Shown: positions 15,546 to 24,961 of the stretch, in pieces
Layout: the number at the start of each line of letters is the position of its first letter
How positions within the stretch are numbered: the first letter of the stretch is position 1
NCBI RefSeq assembly: GCF_024509055.1
Contig: NZ_JANINM010000040.1
Location: 1 to 64,000 of the forward strand
Direction of reading: 5' to 3'
DNA length: 64,000 nt
Source: Mesorhizobium sp.
GTDB taxonomy: Bacteria; Pseudomonadota; Alphaproteobacteria; Rhizobiales; Rhizobiaceae
The notes under the pieces: model-generated
The model's database searches: none
What the model was told of the DNA's origin: nothing
Seen by the model: only the letters and a program-made list of their open reading frames with translations
Made by a program: the position numbers and the translations under genes

Positions 15546-15603
15546 TCAGACTGTCGGCGAGGCCGACGCTTTGCCGAATGTCTGATTTGCACGGCCATGC
15601 AAA
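15546..15603. promoter_or_regulatory. Inverted repeats between the Lrp gene and the fusion gene
   Basis: TCAGAC (15546-15551) pairs with GTCTGA (15580-15585), and immediately after it TTTGC (15586-15590) pairs with GCAAA (15599-15603). Both are plausible Lrp/AsnC sites ahead of the fusion gene. Confidence 0.4.
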
Positions 15604-15655
15604 ACTATCCACCAATTTTAGCCACAACCACCTTCCCCGATAGCCGGCAGACCCG

Positions 15656-18600
15656 ATGACCGATCTTCACCACCCCGCACCCGCTTTCCCGATTGACCAA
15701 GCCGCCTTTCTGGCGAGCGAGCACTTCGGCATCGAAGGCGAGCTTAGCCCTCTCGACAGTGAGCGCGACCAGAACTTCCGGCTGGCTTCCGGCGCCGGAA
15801 TCTGGACCCTCAAGATCATCAACGCCAGCGAACCCGGCCTGGAGAGCGCTTTCCAGGTGGCCTTGCTCGATCATCTGGCGGCTGTCGCGCCCGATCTTTC
15901 GCTGCCGCGCCTGAGAACGGCGGCATCGGGCACCGCGCTGGCGACCACCCTGGCGGCGTCTGGCGAGCGTCATTCGCTGCGCATGGTGTCGTGGCTCCCG
16001 GGCAGGCCGCTCGCCGAAAGCGCACGCAGCCCTGCTGTTCTGAATTCTCTCGGCCAGATGCTGGGCCGCATGGATCGCGCCCTGCAGGGCTTCATCCACC
16101 CCGGCGCTTTGCGCGCGCTGGACTGGGATGTCCGGCGCGTCGGCGAAGCCCGCGCCCGGCTCGTTCACGTCGCCGATAGCGGCGACCGCGCCTTGCTGCA
16201 GCGCTTCCTCGATCGCTTCGACAGACAGGTGGCGCCCCGGCTCGCCATGTTGCGGACGCAGGTGATCCACAACGACGCCAATGACTGGAATGTTCTGGTC
16301 GATCCGGACCGGCCGGACAGCATCGCCGGCGTGATCGATTTCGGCGACGCGCTGCACACGGTACTGATCGCCGAGGTGGCGGTGGCCTGCGCCTATGCCA
16401 TCCTCGACCAGGAGGACCCGATCGGCGCAGCGGCTGAACTGGCGGTCGGCTTCCACGCCCGTTATCCCTTGCGTGAGGAAGAGCTCGACCTCTTGTTCGA
16501 CCTTGTAATGGCGCGGCTGGTCATCAGCGTCACGCTTTCGGCGGCGCGCGCCAGCAGCGTCGGTGACAATCCCTACCTGGCGATCAGCGAAGCGCCGGCC
16601 TGGCGCATGCTGCGGCGCCTGGATGCCATGAACCCGCGCTTTGCCACGGCCATCCTGCGTCATGCCTGCGGCTTCGACGCGGTCGACGGCGCAAGCTCGG
16701 TCTCGGCCTGGATCGATCGCAATGCCAGAAGCATGGCGCCGGTCGTGCACCCGCACCCGGCCACGCTGACCAAGGCGCTGGTGCCCTATGGCGATGCCGT
16801 CAATCCAATGACGGTCGCCTCGGCCGCCGCCGACCCTAAAAAGGCTTCCGCCTGGTGGGATGCCCATGCGAGGGAGGCAGGCGTCGCCCTCGGCATCGGG
16901 CCATGGGGCGAGGCGCGCAGCGTCTACTCTGGCGATCTGTTCAAATCGCGTTTCATCGAGGGTGGGCGACGCGACCGCCATCTCGGCCTCGACCTCTTCA
17001 TGCCGGCCGGCACCAAGGTCTACACACCGCTCGCCGCGACCGTCCAGAGCGCCGAGATCGAGGAGGAGTTGCTCGGCTACGGTGGCCTCGTGGCGCTGCT
17101 GCACGAGCCCGAGGGCTGCCCTGCCTTCGTCACGCTCTGGGGGCATCTTGCCCATGAAGTCGTCGCGCGACTGAGGCCCGGTCAGAGGCTCGCCGCCGGC
17201 GCGCTTGTCGGCGAGATGGGTGCGCCCGCGCAAAACGGCGGCTGGGCGCCGCATCTGCATCTCCAGATTTCGGCCGATGCCAGCCTTGCGGCATCCGCGA
17301 TATTGGGTGTCGGCGAGGCGAGCTATCTGGACGTCTGGCGCGAACTGTTCCCCGACGCGGCGGCGCTGGCGGGCATCCCGCCCGAGACTTTCACGCAGAC
17401 CGGCCGCAGCCGGGCGGAGATCGTCGCGGCCCGCAAGGCGACGATGCTGCCCAACCTGTCGATCTCCTATTCCGAACCGATCAAATTCGTACGCGGCGAC
17501 GGCGTTTGGCTGATCGACGATCGTGGCCGAGCCTATCTCGACTGCTTCAACAATGTCTGCCATCTCGGCCACGCGCATCCCCATGTCGTGGAGGCCATCG
17601 CCAGTCAGGCGGCCAGGCTCAACACGAACACGCGCTATCTGCACGACAACATCGTTGCCTACGCCGAGCGGCTGACCGCGACCTTGCCGCCTGAACTCTG
17701 CGTCGCTTCCTTCGCGTGCTCGGGCAGCGAGGCCAACAGCCTAATGCTGCGCATGGCGCGCACCCACACCGGTCGAGAGGATGCCATCGTGCTCGACTGG
17801 GCCTATCACGGCACGACCCAAGAGCTGATCGACCTCAGCCCCTACAAATACAAGCGCAAGGGTGGCAAAGGGCGCAAGCCGCATGTCTTCGAGGCGGTGA
17901 TCCCCGACAGCTATCGCGCGCCGGCGGACTGGCCGGCGGATGAGTATGCGAAGCGCTTCGCCGCCAGCGTGGCCGAACAGATCGATGCGATGCGCCGAGA
18001 GGGTCGCGCCCCGGCGCTTTTCATGGCAGAATCGATCCCGAGCGTCGCCGGACAGGTCTTCCTGCCGGAGGGCTATCTCAAGGAAGTCTACGCCATGGTG
18101 CGCGCGGCCGGTGGGCTATGTGTCGCCGACGAGGTGCAGGTGGGCTTCGGCCGCGTCGGCAGCCATTGGTGGGCATTCGAGACGCAAGGCGTCGTGCCCG
18201 ACATCGTCACCATGGGCAAGCCGATCGGCAATGCCCACCCAATGGCGGCGCTGGTGACGACGCGCGAGGTTGCGGCGTCCTTCAACAACGGCATGGAGTA
18301 TTTCAACACGTTCGGCGGCAATCCGGTCTCTTGCGCGGCGGGGCTGGCGGTGCTGGACGTGATCGAACGGGGCGATCTTCGCCGCAACGCGCAGGACATC
18401 GGCAATTATCTGATCGGGCGTTTCCGCGAGATGCAGGAACGTCATGAGGCCATCGGCGACGTGCGCGGCATGGGGCTGTTCCTGGGCATTGAACTGGTCG
18501 CCGACCGCCGGACGAAGGAACCGGCCACGGCGCTGGCCAAGAAGATATCCGACGGCGCCCGCGCGCGCGGCTTGCTGATGGGCACGGAAGGACCGGGCGA

Positions 18601-18709
18601 CAACGTGCTCAAGATGCGCCCGCCGATGATCTTCACCCGGGCCAACGCCGACCACCTGTTGTCGGTTCTCGAGGACACCTTCGAGGCAGTGCTGGCCGGC
18701 GGGGAGTAG
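15656..18709 (+). CDS. Three-domain fusion: APH-type kinase, M23 peptidase-like domain, class III aminotransferase
   Basis: Protein of 1017 residues. Residues about 15-330 are an aminoglycoside-phosphotransferase-type kinase with [11 protein letters not shown] and VIDFGD. Residues about 430-545 are an M23/LytM-like domain with HLGLD and HLHLQ, both zinc-site motifs intact. Residues about 590-1010 are a class III PLP aminotransferase, with [14 protein letters not shown], a [11 protein letters not shown] motif and the PLP Lys in TMGKPIGN. The kinase and aminotransferase parts resemble human hydroxylysine kinase (HYKK) and the phospho-lyases PHYKPL/ETNPPL, which act one after the other, so phosphorylation followed by phosphate elimination of a hydroxy-amino compound is the best guess. 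No signal peptide; the M23 part is probably not a cell-wall enzyme. Confidence 0.85.
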   Translation: MTDLHHPAPAFPIDQAAFLASEHFGIEGELSPLDSERDQNFRLASGAGIWTLKIINASEPGLESAFQVALLDHLAAVAPDLSLPRLRTAASGTALATTLAASGERHSLRMVSWLPGRPLAESARSPAVLNSLGQMLGRMDRALQGFIHPGALRALDWDVRRVGEARARLVHVADSGDRALLQRFLDRFDRQVAPRLAMLRTQVIHNDANDWNVLVDPDRPDSIAGVIDFGDALHTVLIAEVAVACAYAILDQEDPIGAAAELAVGFHARYPLREEELDLLFDLVMARLVISVTLSAARASSVGDNPYLAISEAPAWRMLRRLDAMNPRFATAILRHACGFDAVDGASSVSAWIDRNARSMAPVVHPHPATLTKALVPYGDAVNPMTVASAAADPKKASAWWDAHAREAGVALGIGPWGEARSVYSGDLFKSRFIEGGRRDRHLGLDLFMPAGTKVYTPLAATVQSAEIEEELLGYGGLVALLHEPEGCPAFVTLWGHLAHEVVARLRPGQRLAAGALVGEMGAPAQNGGWAPHLHLQISADASLAASAILGVGEASYLDVWRELFPDAAALAGIPPETFTQTGRSRAEIVAARKATMLPNLSISYSEPIKFVRGDGVWLIDDRGRAYLDCFNNVCHLGHAHPHVVEAIASQAARLNTNTRYLHDNIVAYAERLTATLPPELCVASFACSGSEANSLMLRMARTHTGREDAIVLDWAYHGTTQELIDLSPYKYKRKGGKGRKPHVFEAVIPDSYRAPADWPADEYAKRFAASVAEQIDAMRREGRAPALFMAESIPSVAGQVFLPEGYLKEVYAMVRAAGGLCVADEVQVGFGRVGSHWWAFETQGVVPDIVTMGKPIGNAHPMAALVTTREVAASFNNGMEYFNTFGGNPVSCAAGLAVLDVIERGDLRRNAQDIGNYLIGRFREMQERHEAIGDVRGMGLFLGIELVADRRTKEPATALAKKISDGARARGLLMGTEGPGDNVLKMRPPMIFTRANADHLLSVLEDTFEAVLAGGE

Positions 18710-18869
18710 CGGGGCATGCCTCCTACCTCGCCGGTAGCTTCTTCGCGCCTCATAATAAAAAGCGGGGTTCTGGTGGACGCTGACGGTCCTCGTGGTGCTG
18801 TGGAGAGGATGCTGTCGGTTGCCAAAGCTGGTCATCCAGCACGCCGCCAGTAGCGAGTTGCCGGCGCGT

Positions 18870-19030
18870 CGGATGGTCTCGTAGGAGCGGGCGCGCAACC
18901 CCAGCCGAGGATGATGCGCGGCGAAGTCGAATAGCGCCATCAGATAGGTTCGCGTCTCGGGCAAATCGAGCAGCACCAGTGGCCGGTGCGGCAACTGCTC
19001 GATCGATACGGCCTCCCTGTTGGCGAGGCC
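18870..19030 (-). pseudogene. Remnant of a LysR-type regulator gene
   Basis: On the minus strand the 161 bp read REAVSIEQLPHRPLVLLDLP, then a segment ending in ARSYETIR. This is the middle of a LysR effector-binding domain, where family members read PLVLLDLP-x-x-R-x-Y and SYE-x-(V/I)-R before a Gly-rich stretch. The frame has a stop just upstream and loses similarity just after ETIR, and no helix-turn-helix is present. It is therefore a fragment, deleted on both sides. The rest of 18710-19088 shows nothing recognisable. Confidence 0.55.
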
Positions 19031-19088
19031 GTCGTCGCATCGTCGTCAGCGCATACAGCAAGACATGCTTTTGCGGCGCCTTGCAGCA

Positions 19089-20507
19089 TCAGCTAGCCTT
19101 CGGGACTGCACCGTAGACCAGCTTGCCCCTGTGGAACACTGCATTGCGGACAGGCAGACGCGCGACGGCTTCAGCAGAGCAGCTGGCCGGCAGGAGATTG
19201 AAGCTTGCTTCGTCGCCGGCCTTCGGCCACACCTGCTCACCTTTGTCGTTGAGCGGGGTAACGAACCCGGTCGCAAAACCCAGCGTACGGTTGATGTCAT
19301 ACTCGGTGCTTCGGTACTCGAGACGAGCGATTTCGTGAGCCTTCTGGAGGATGTCGCAATTCCCGAACGAATCCCACCAGTCCATGACGCTGTCGGTGCC
19401 GCAGATCACCATGACGCCGGCTTCGTGCAGTTCGCGAAGCGGCATGGTTCCTTTGCCCAGCGGCACGGCGCTGGCGAGTGTCACGCCCAGGGCCTTCATA
19501 CGGGCGGCAATGTCGTTGAGCTCCTCCTTGGATAGTTCGGCCAGCGAATAAGCGTGGCTGAAAGTCACGTTACCCTGCAGCTGCTTGTTCTTCTCCATGT
19601 GGTCCATGATGCGGTTGAACGCGGGAATTGCGGTCTCGCGTGGCTCATGGACGTGAATGTCGATCCCGACATTGAAGTCGAGGGCGAGCTGAACCGTCGT
19701 ATCGACCGACTTTTCCATCGCATGGTCGAAAGACGTGGGGTCGACGCCACCGACATAGCTGACGCCGCCCGACTGCAGCGCCTCGCGCATCAGGCCGACG
19801 CTGTCGGAAGCCAAGAGACCGTGCTGCGGAAAGACGATGATGGCTGCATCGAGCGTATCCTTGAAGCGCTCTAACGATGCCTTGAGATGTTCGAGATTGC
19901 CCAGCCTGCTGACGGGATCGACGTTACAGTGGCTGCGGCAGACCGTGGTGCCGTGCGAGTGCATCAGGCGGACCATCGCAGCCGTGTGTTCTTCAGCCAG
20001 CGGCAGGAGCTTGGGCAGGACCTCGCGTTCCTGGGCGACGCGATCCGCCCGGCCATGCTGTGTCGGAAGCGTCGCTTCCCAGGGACCGCCGTAGAAGGTC
20101 TTGTCCAAATGGATGTGCATGTCGCGAAAGGTCGGCAGCATCAACTGGCCTTGCGCGTCATACGCCGCCGCACCCGGAGGAACGACCGAAGTCGCGTCGA
20201 GGACCTCGGCGATCCTGCCGTCGGCGATCCGCAGCGTCTTCAATGCCGTCCTGGTATGGGTGATGACCGGGGAATCCAGCCAAGCCCTCTTTTCCTCGAC
20301 AAAGCCGGTCTCCAAGCGGACGTTCGTCAGGTAATAGGCTTTTGACAGGTCCTGCACGCTGGTGACCGGCGTGGTGACGGTGCCGATGTCCATCATCGGC
20401 GCGGCGGTCGCACTGCCGATGCTTTCCGTCATGCCGGCCCCCAGGGCCAGGCTTCCAGCGCCAGCCATGAAGTTTCGCCGAGACATACCTGAAACTGGAT
20501 TGTCCAT
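19089..20507 (-). CDS. Tat-exported amidohydrolase (cytosine-deaminase-like)
   Basis: Protein of 472 residues. The N-terminus carries a twin-arginine signal (SRRNFMAGAGSLALGAGM), so the enzyme is probably exported folded with its metal. The body is an amidohydrolase barrel with the metal motif HIHLDK, then CRSHCNVD, GIDIHVHE, FSHAYSL and the Asp motif CGTDSVMDWW. These are the ligands seen in cytosine deaminase and N-isopropylammelide hydrolases, which attack cyclic amides, so a ring or amide substrate is expected. The start at 20507 sets the Tat motif at residue 10. It shares a strand with the flavin-reductase-like gene. Confidence 0.82.
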   Translation of the reverse strand: MDNPVSGMSRRNFMAGAGSLALGAGMTESIGSATAAPMMDIGTVTTPVTSVQDLSKAYYLTNVRLETGFVEEKRAWLDSPVITHTRTALKTLRIADGRIAEVLDATSVVPPGAAAYDAQGQLMLPTFRDMHIHLDKTFYGGPWEATLPTQHGRADRVAQEREVLPKLLPLAEEHTAAMVRLMHSHGTTVCRSHCNVDPVSRLGNLEHLKASLERFKDTLDAAIIVFPQHGLLASDSVGLMREALQSGGVSYVGGVDPTSFDHAMEKSVDTTVQLALDFNVGIDIHVHEPRETAIPAFNRIMDHMEKNKQLQGNVTFSHAYSLAELSKEELNDIAARMKALGVTLASAVPLGKGTMPLRELHEAGVMVICGTDSVMDWWDSFGNCDILQKAHEIARLEYRSTEYDINRTLGFATGFVTPLNDKGEQVWPKAGDEASFNLLPASCSAEAVARLPVRNAVFHRGKLVYGAVPKAS

Positions 20508-20703
20508 GTTCGCGTCCTTCTGAAAACGCGGGAAGGCATCCCGCACGTGGATATCCCGTTGGAAGGGGTGAAGCACATCATTGTCGAGGCACGAGGCGAC
20601 GGCTGGGGCGCGTTCCCAGGAGCCGCGGCGGAACCTCGATGGTCACGGTTCGGTGCGGTGGTTCGCGCCGGCAAGTCCAGACTGGTTGGAAGAACGCCGT
20701 CTT

Positions 20704-21378
20704 TCACGAATGTTCCCCACCGGCGTTTTTGGCGGAGTGGGCTCCCGCGTAGTCGCCGACCACCTCGTATTTGAGGAGCTCAGCCGGCTTCTTGAGCACG
20801 AACTGGCGATCGGAGACGATGTAGTTGTCAGCGTGCAAGCGGGCAATCGGCTGATAAATATCAGGCCGGACATAGTGACCTTGCTCGTCGAGACATTCGT
20901 CGCGGACATACATGTGCACGACCTCGCCGATGACAATGGTGCGGCGGCCATAGTCGAGGATCTGGGACACCCGGCATTCCATGGCGCAGGGAGATTCCTT
21001 GATGCGCGGCGCGGCCACCTTGATCGAGGGCGCGCTGGTCAGGCCCGCAAACTCGATCTCGTCGAAGTGGCTGGGGAAGTTGATGCTGGTCACGATCATC
21101 TCTTGCGCGATGGACATGTCGACCATGTGGGCCACGAACTCCCCCGTTCTTTTTATGTTGGCGACCGTATCTTTCGCCGTGCCGTCGGGCCGTGTCTGCA
21201 TGCCGATGATGAGCAGCGGGGGATCATGCGAAAAGACGTTGAAGAAACTCATTGGCGCGGCGTTGTAGCCGTTGTGCTCGTCGACGGTCGTCACCAGCGC
21301 AATAGGGCGGGGCCCGACAAAGCTACACAGCAGCCGGTATCGATCTTTTTCGGAAAGCTCGACGAAATCGAATTCCAT
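20704..21378 (-). CDS. Flavin reductase-like (FMN-binding split barrel) protein
   Basis: Protein of 224 residues with the flavin-reductase-like fold: VGPRPIALVTTVDEHNGYNA, PMSFFNVFSHDPPLLIIGM and the KDTVANIKRTGEFVAHM segment typical of the DIM6/NTAB group. Such proteins bind FMN and either supply reduced flavin to a partner oxygenase or act by themselves. No oxygenase gene is nearby. The start at 21378 follows GGAGGC; the longer frame upstream is not conserved. It precedes the Tat-exported amidohydrolase on the same strand with a 196-bp gap. Confidence 0.8.
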   Translation of the reverse strand: MEFDFVELSEKDRYRLLCSFVGPRPIALVTTVDEHNGYNAAPMSFFNVFSHDPPLLIIGMQTRPDGTAKDTVANIKRTGEFVAHMVDMSIAQEMIVTSINFPSHFDEIEFAGLTSAPSIKVAAPRIKESPCAMECRVSQILDYGRRTIVIGEVVHMYVRDECLDEQGHYVRPDIYQPIARLHADNYIVSDRQFVLKKPAELLKYEVVGDYAGAHSAKNAGGEHS

Positions 21379-21693
21379 TATCAGCCTCCATTCAGTTCGC
21401 CCAAAGCAAAACTCTCGAAGGGAGCGCACCAAGTGCGCCCGGTGAACGCCCGTTTGCAGCTGGCTCCGCCGCCTCGCAGGCTTTTCGATAGCGGTTGAGA
21501 TCAATTGGGGTGCTTGAGCCCGCTTTGCTGTCCTTTGCCCAATGGACATCAAGTTCCGGCAAGCCCTAGCGCTGGACAAAAGGACGGAGAGTCGGCTGGA
21601 CCGACCAACCTTAAATGCGCTCGTAGTTGACGGATTGATCATCTGGCGATTCCACCCGCAGCGTCGACTGCAGGCTCATACTGATGCCAGAAA

Positions 21694-21725
21694 CTGTATT
21701 CAGTATCAATATGAATAGAATACAG
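21694..21725. promoter_or_regulatory. Inverted repeat CTGTATTC/GAATACAG with motif copy 1
   Basis: Perfect 8-bp arms CTGTATTC (21694-21701) and GAATACAG (21718-21725), 16 bp apart. Within it lies CAGTATC-N6-AATAGAATACA (21701-21724), repeated at 21947-21970. GntR/FCD regulators use sites of this size and AT-rich palindromic type. Confidence 0.5.
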
Positions 21726-21946
21726 AGATGGATATTTCAAAAGTTGAAGATAGCCTTGCTCCCGAGCGGCTCTCGTTTGGCCTGGTAGCAGCGGCTTCGG
21801 GCTCCCAACTTCCGCTCCGGTTCTGGCTCCGCCACGTAACGTGGCCCGCCTATAGTGGACGCGAGGATTTTCGGCCTTCCGCAGGGATAGCGATGAGGTG
21901 CGTCAGAGGCGCGCTCGTCGCATTTGACAGACAACGTATAAATGTA

Positions 21947-21970
21947 CAGTATCGGAAAAAATAGAATACA
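21947..21970. promoter_or_regulatory. Motif copy 2: CAGTATC-N6-AATAGAATACA
   Basis: Identical to copy 1 (21701-21724) at all 18 fixed positions, with a different 6-base spacer. It lies 46 bp upstream of the first ATPase gene of the ABC operon. Confidence 0.5.
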
Positions 21971-22015
21971 AAACTGACGTCATAGTGTTGCAACTATGGG
22001 GAGCGAGGATTGTCG

Positions 22016-23077
22016 ATGGCGTCTTTGCCGGATTCGACATTAGCCATGGACGGGGCGCGGATGGCACATCCCGTCGGGGAGGGTGCTTTGGCCGCCGCAA
22101 GCACGGGAACGGTGCTGGAGGTGCGCGATCTGCGTATCGAATTTCCCTTGCGCCAAGGTTCGCTGGTGGCGGTCGACAGTGTGTCGTTCGGCATAGGAAG
22201 AGGTGAAATCCTTGGCGTGGTCGGTGAGTCGGGAGCCGGAAAGTCGCTGACCGGAAGCGCGCTCATCGGATTGCTCCAGGCACCGGGAAAAATTACCGCG
22301 GGCTCGATTCATCTGTCGGGACAGCGCATCGACAACCTTTCGCAGGCAGAGCAGCGAAGGCTGCGCGGCCGTCATATCGGCGCCATCTTCCAAGACCCGC
22401 TCACCAGCCTCGATCCGCTTTTCACGGTTGGGCAGCAGCTTACCGAAACCATTCGCGCCCACGCGCCGGTGGGCCGTCAGAAGGCCCGCGAGCGAGCGCT
22501 CCAATTGCTCCGGGAAGTCGGGATCGCCGATCCGGACAGTCGCTTTAGCCAGTATCCTCACCAGTTTTCCGGCGGCATGCGCCAGCGCATCGTCATCGCC
22601 CTGGCAATTGCCGCCGAGCCCGAGCTGATCATCGCCGACGAGCCGACGACAGCGCTGGACGTCTCCGTGCAGGCGCAGATCATCGGGCTCCTGAAGCGTT
22701 TGGCGTCCACGCGCGGCACGGCCATCATGCTGGTGACGCACGATATGGGCGTCGTCGCGGAAACGGCCGACCGCGTCGCCGTGATGTATGCGGGCCGGGT
22801 CGTGGAAATGGGCTCCGTCGACGACGTCATTCACAGGCCGCGGCATCCCTATACGGCCGGCTTGATGGCCTCCATCCCTTCCCTGAAGCACAAGGACGAG
22901 CGGCTCGCGCAGATCGATGGGTCTATGCCGCGCCTTGGCGCATGGCCGCAGGGCTGCGCGTTCAATTCGCGCTGCGCGCAGGTTGGCAAGCGCTGCAGGG
23001 TGGCCATACCGCCGCTCGCCAGTGCGCAGGGAACATTGGTGGCCTGTTTCCTCCATCAAGGTGGCACGGAACTGTAG
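22016..23077 (+). CDS. Oligopeptide/dipeptide-type ABC transporter ATPase (OppD/DppD-like)
   Basis: Protein of 353 residues. Walker A GESGAGKS, signature FSGGMRQR, Walker B LIIADEP and the D-loop/H-loop (TALD, VTHD) are complete, so it is an active ATPase. The C-terminal extension has GCAFNSRC and GKRC, the Cys-containing region of the Opp/Dpp ATPase group. ATG at 22016 is chosen because a GAGG site lies 7 bases upstream; an in-frame TTG lies at 22010. It opens an operon with binding protein, two permeases, an amidohydrolase, the OppF-like ATPase and a GntR regulator. Confidence 0.87.
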   Translation: MASLPDSTLAMDGARMAHPVGEGALAAASTGTVLEVRDLRIEFPLRQGSLVAVDSVSFGIGRGEILGVVGESGAGKSLTGSALIGLLQAPGKITAGSIHLSGQRIDNLSQAEQRRLRGRHIGAIFQDPLTSLDPLFTVGQQLTETIRAHAPVGRQKARERALQLLREVGIADPDSRFSQYPHQFSGGMRQRIVIALAIAAEPELIIADEPTTALDVSVQAQIIGLLKRLASTRGTAIMLVTHDMGVVAETADRVAVMYAGRVVEMGSVDDVIHRPRHPYTAGLMASIPSLKHKDERLAQIDGSMPRLGAWPQGCAFNSRCAQVGKRCRVAIPPLASAQGTLVACFLHQGGTEL

Positions 23078-23135
23078 GTGCCATGCGTACCCCATTGGCG
23101 GGTGGGGCGTCGATCAATTGTGTGCCGAGAAAAAA

Positions 23136-23143
23136 GTGTACAC
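23136..23143. promoter_or_regulatory. GTGTACAC palindrome upstream of the binding-protein gene
   Basis: An 8-bp perfect palindrome flanked by A-rich text (23128-23160) lies in the 254-bp gap between the first ATPase gene and the binding-protein gene. It could be an operator of an internal promoter. Confidence 0.25.
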
Positions 23144-23331
23144 AAAAATATATTATTTAGGATGCAAGATGGTGGACTAATCCCATACAATGTGGAATCG
23201 TTGGTTCCTGCCCTGCGCCTTGGAGAGCGTGGGTACGACGTGATGGACGTCCGTTCGTCGCCGTGCCCGAGCTCTTCGAGCCGGAGAGAAGCCGGGCAGA
23301 AACAACGATCAAAAAACGAGTGGGAACAGCC

Positions 23332-24903
23332 ATGAAACACTATTTGAAGCTGGCATTGCTTGCCTCTTGTGCCTGCCTTGCCGTCGGAATTGCCGATGCA
23401 AAGACCTTGCGGTTCGCGGAATCGCAGGAGATCAGCTCAATGGATCCTCACGCGGCGCGAGAGGATTTCACGCTGAGCCTGATCGGCAACGTCTATGAAG
23501 GGCTCGTCCGCTGGAACAAGGATCTCAAGATCGAGCCCGCGCTGGCCGAAAGCTGGGAAACGCTCTCCGACACCAAGTGGCGCTTCCACCTGCGCAAGGG
23601 TGTCGTCTTCCACAATGGCGATCCCTTTACGGCGGACGATGTGATCTTCTCGTTTCACCGCGCGGGCGCGCCCGGCTCGCCCTTTGCCGGCCTGCTGGAG
23701 CCTGTTGCCGAAGTTACCAAGGTCGATGACTACACCGTCGACATGACGCTGCGGCGCAAATACGCCTTGCTGCTGAACGATTTCGCCGGCCTCTATATTC
23801 TCGACAAGAAGTTCCAGGAATCGATCGGGGCCGAGAAGCCGCTCGACCTGTCCACCAATACCGGTGGCGCCATGATCACCCAGGGCATCGGGACCGGGCC
23901 GTTCAAGCTGCTGAGCCGTGAGCCCGACGTGAAGACCGTCTTCGTTGCCAACGACAAATGGTGGGACAAGCGCGAGCACAACATCGACGAAATCGACTAC
24001 ACGCCGATCAAGAACAACGCCACGCGCGTTGCGGCCCTGCTCTCCGGCGAAGTCGATTTCATCCGCAATGTTCCTCCCCAGGACGTCGACAAGGTGGAGA
24101 AGACGCCCGGCATGAAGATCATGCGCGCTCCGCATCTGCGCACGATCTTCTTCGGCATGGACCAGCAGAGCAAGGTGCTGGCCGGCAGTGGCCTCAACTC
24201 CAATCCGCTGGCCGATGTGCGTGTCCGCAAGGCGATCTACCAGGCCATCGACATCGAAGGCATCAAGCGCTCGATCATGCGCGGCAACAGCCGCCCAGCC
24301 GCGATAATGATGGCTCCGGAATTGCCCCTCTATGATGCCAGTCTGGAGGTGCGGTTCCCATATGATCCCGAAGCCTCGAAGGCGCTGCTGAAGGAAGCGG
24401 GCTACGCAAATGGCTTCACCCTGCCGATGGATTGCCCTGCCGGCTCGTTCATCAATGACGAGCAGATATGCCAGGCAACGGTCGGGATGCTCGCCAAGGT
24501 CGGCATAAAGGCGCAGCTGACCCTGCACACGCCGGTGCAAATGGATACGGATCTGCCTGCCGGCAAGTATTCCTTCTACATGCTCGGCTGGGCCGGCCTG
24601 CCGACGATCGACGCCTACAACATTCTGTCGGCCACCATCCATACGCCGACCGGGGATCTGGGCGCCTGGAACCCGAAGGGCTATTCCAACGCCAGGGTCG
24701 ACGAACTGATCCCGCAAATCGGCACCGAGTACGATCCCGCCAAGCGTAAGGCGATGATCTCGGAGGTCATGAAGATCCATCGCGACGAAGTCGGCAAGAT
24801 CATGCTGCACCAGCAGTTCCTGACCTGGGGCATGAGCGACAAGGTGCACGCCATCGTGCCGGCCGACGAATATACGCGCTTCTGGTACTACACCATGGAC
24901 TGA
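23332..24903 (+). CDS. ABC transporter substrate-binding protein, family 5 (dipeptide/oligopeptide type)
   Basis: Protein of 523 residues with a signal peptide (MKHYLKLALLASCACLAVG, no lipobox visible at the cleavage site). The mature part is an SBP_bac_5 protein, with LAESWETLSDTKWRFHLRKG, the ADDVIFSFHRA segment and the usual bilobal layout. Substrates of this family include peptides, opines and other N-rich compounds; the presence of an amidohydrolase in the same operon argues for a cyclic or amidic N-compound rather than a simple peptide. A GC-rich hairpin follows its stop codon before the permease gene. Confidence 0.87.
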   Translation: MKHYLKLALLASCACLAVGIADAKTLRFAESQEISSMDPHAAREDFTLSLIGNVYEGLVRWNKDLKIEPALAESWETLSDTKWRFHLRKGVVFHNGDPFTADDVIFSFHRAGAPGSPFAGLLEPVAEVTKVDDYTVDMTLRRKYALLLNDFAGLYILDKKFQESIGAEKPLDLSTNTGGAMITQGIGTGPFKLLSREPDVKTVFVANDKWWDKREHNIDEIDYTPIKNNATRVAALLSGEVDFIRNVPPQDVDKVEKTPGMKIMRAPHLRTIFFGMDQQSKVLAGSGLNSNPLADVRVRKAIYQAIDIEGIKRSIMRGNSRPAAIMMAPELPLYDASLEVRFPYDPEASKALLKEAGYANGFTLPMDCPAGSFINDEQICQATVGMLAKVGIKAQLTLHTPVQMDTDLPAGKYSFYMLGWAGLPTIDAYNILSATIHTPTGDLGAWNPKGYSNARVDELIPQIGTEYDPAKRKAMISEVMKIHRDEVGKIMLHQQFLTWGMSDKVHAIVPADEYTRFWYYTMD

Positions 24904-24913
24904 AAAATGTTGG

Positions 24914-24950
24914 GTGGCCGGGACGAGACCGTCCCGGCCACGGTCTTTTT
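24914..24950 (+). terminator. Hairpin after the first family-5 binding-protein gene
   Basis: Perfect 11-bp stem (24914-24924 / 24931-24941) with a 6-base loop, then GGTC and T5. The T tract starts late, so it probably terminates or processes only part of the transcripts before the permease gene. Confidence 0.55.
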
Positions 24951-24961
24951 CAGAGGCTGAG

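Larger units (their letters stand above)
21379..22015. other. Promoter region between divergent operons
   Basis: About 640 bp with no convincing gene. It holds the start regions of the flavin-reductase-like gene (left) and the first oligopeptide-type ABC operon (right), two copies of a 24-bp motif at 21701 and 21947, and an 8-bp inverted repeat spanning the first. An open frame at 21728-21964 has atypical composition and no recognised motif. Confidence 0.6.

Noticed and set aside
15605-17644. 679-codon minus-strand frame antisense to the fusion gene
   Set aside because: Arg/Asp/Gly/His-rich text typical of high-GC shadow frames; the plus strand encodes three clear domains.
21728-21964. 78-codon plus-strand frame in the promoter region before the first ABC operon
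   Set aside because: No ribosome site or family; it overlaps the second motif copy and the AT-rich promoter text.
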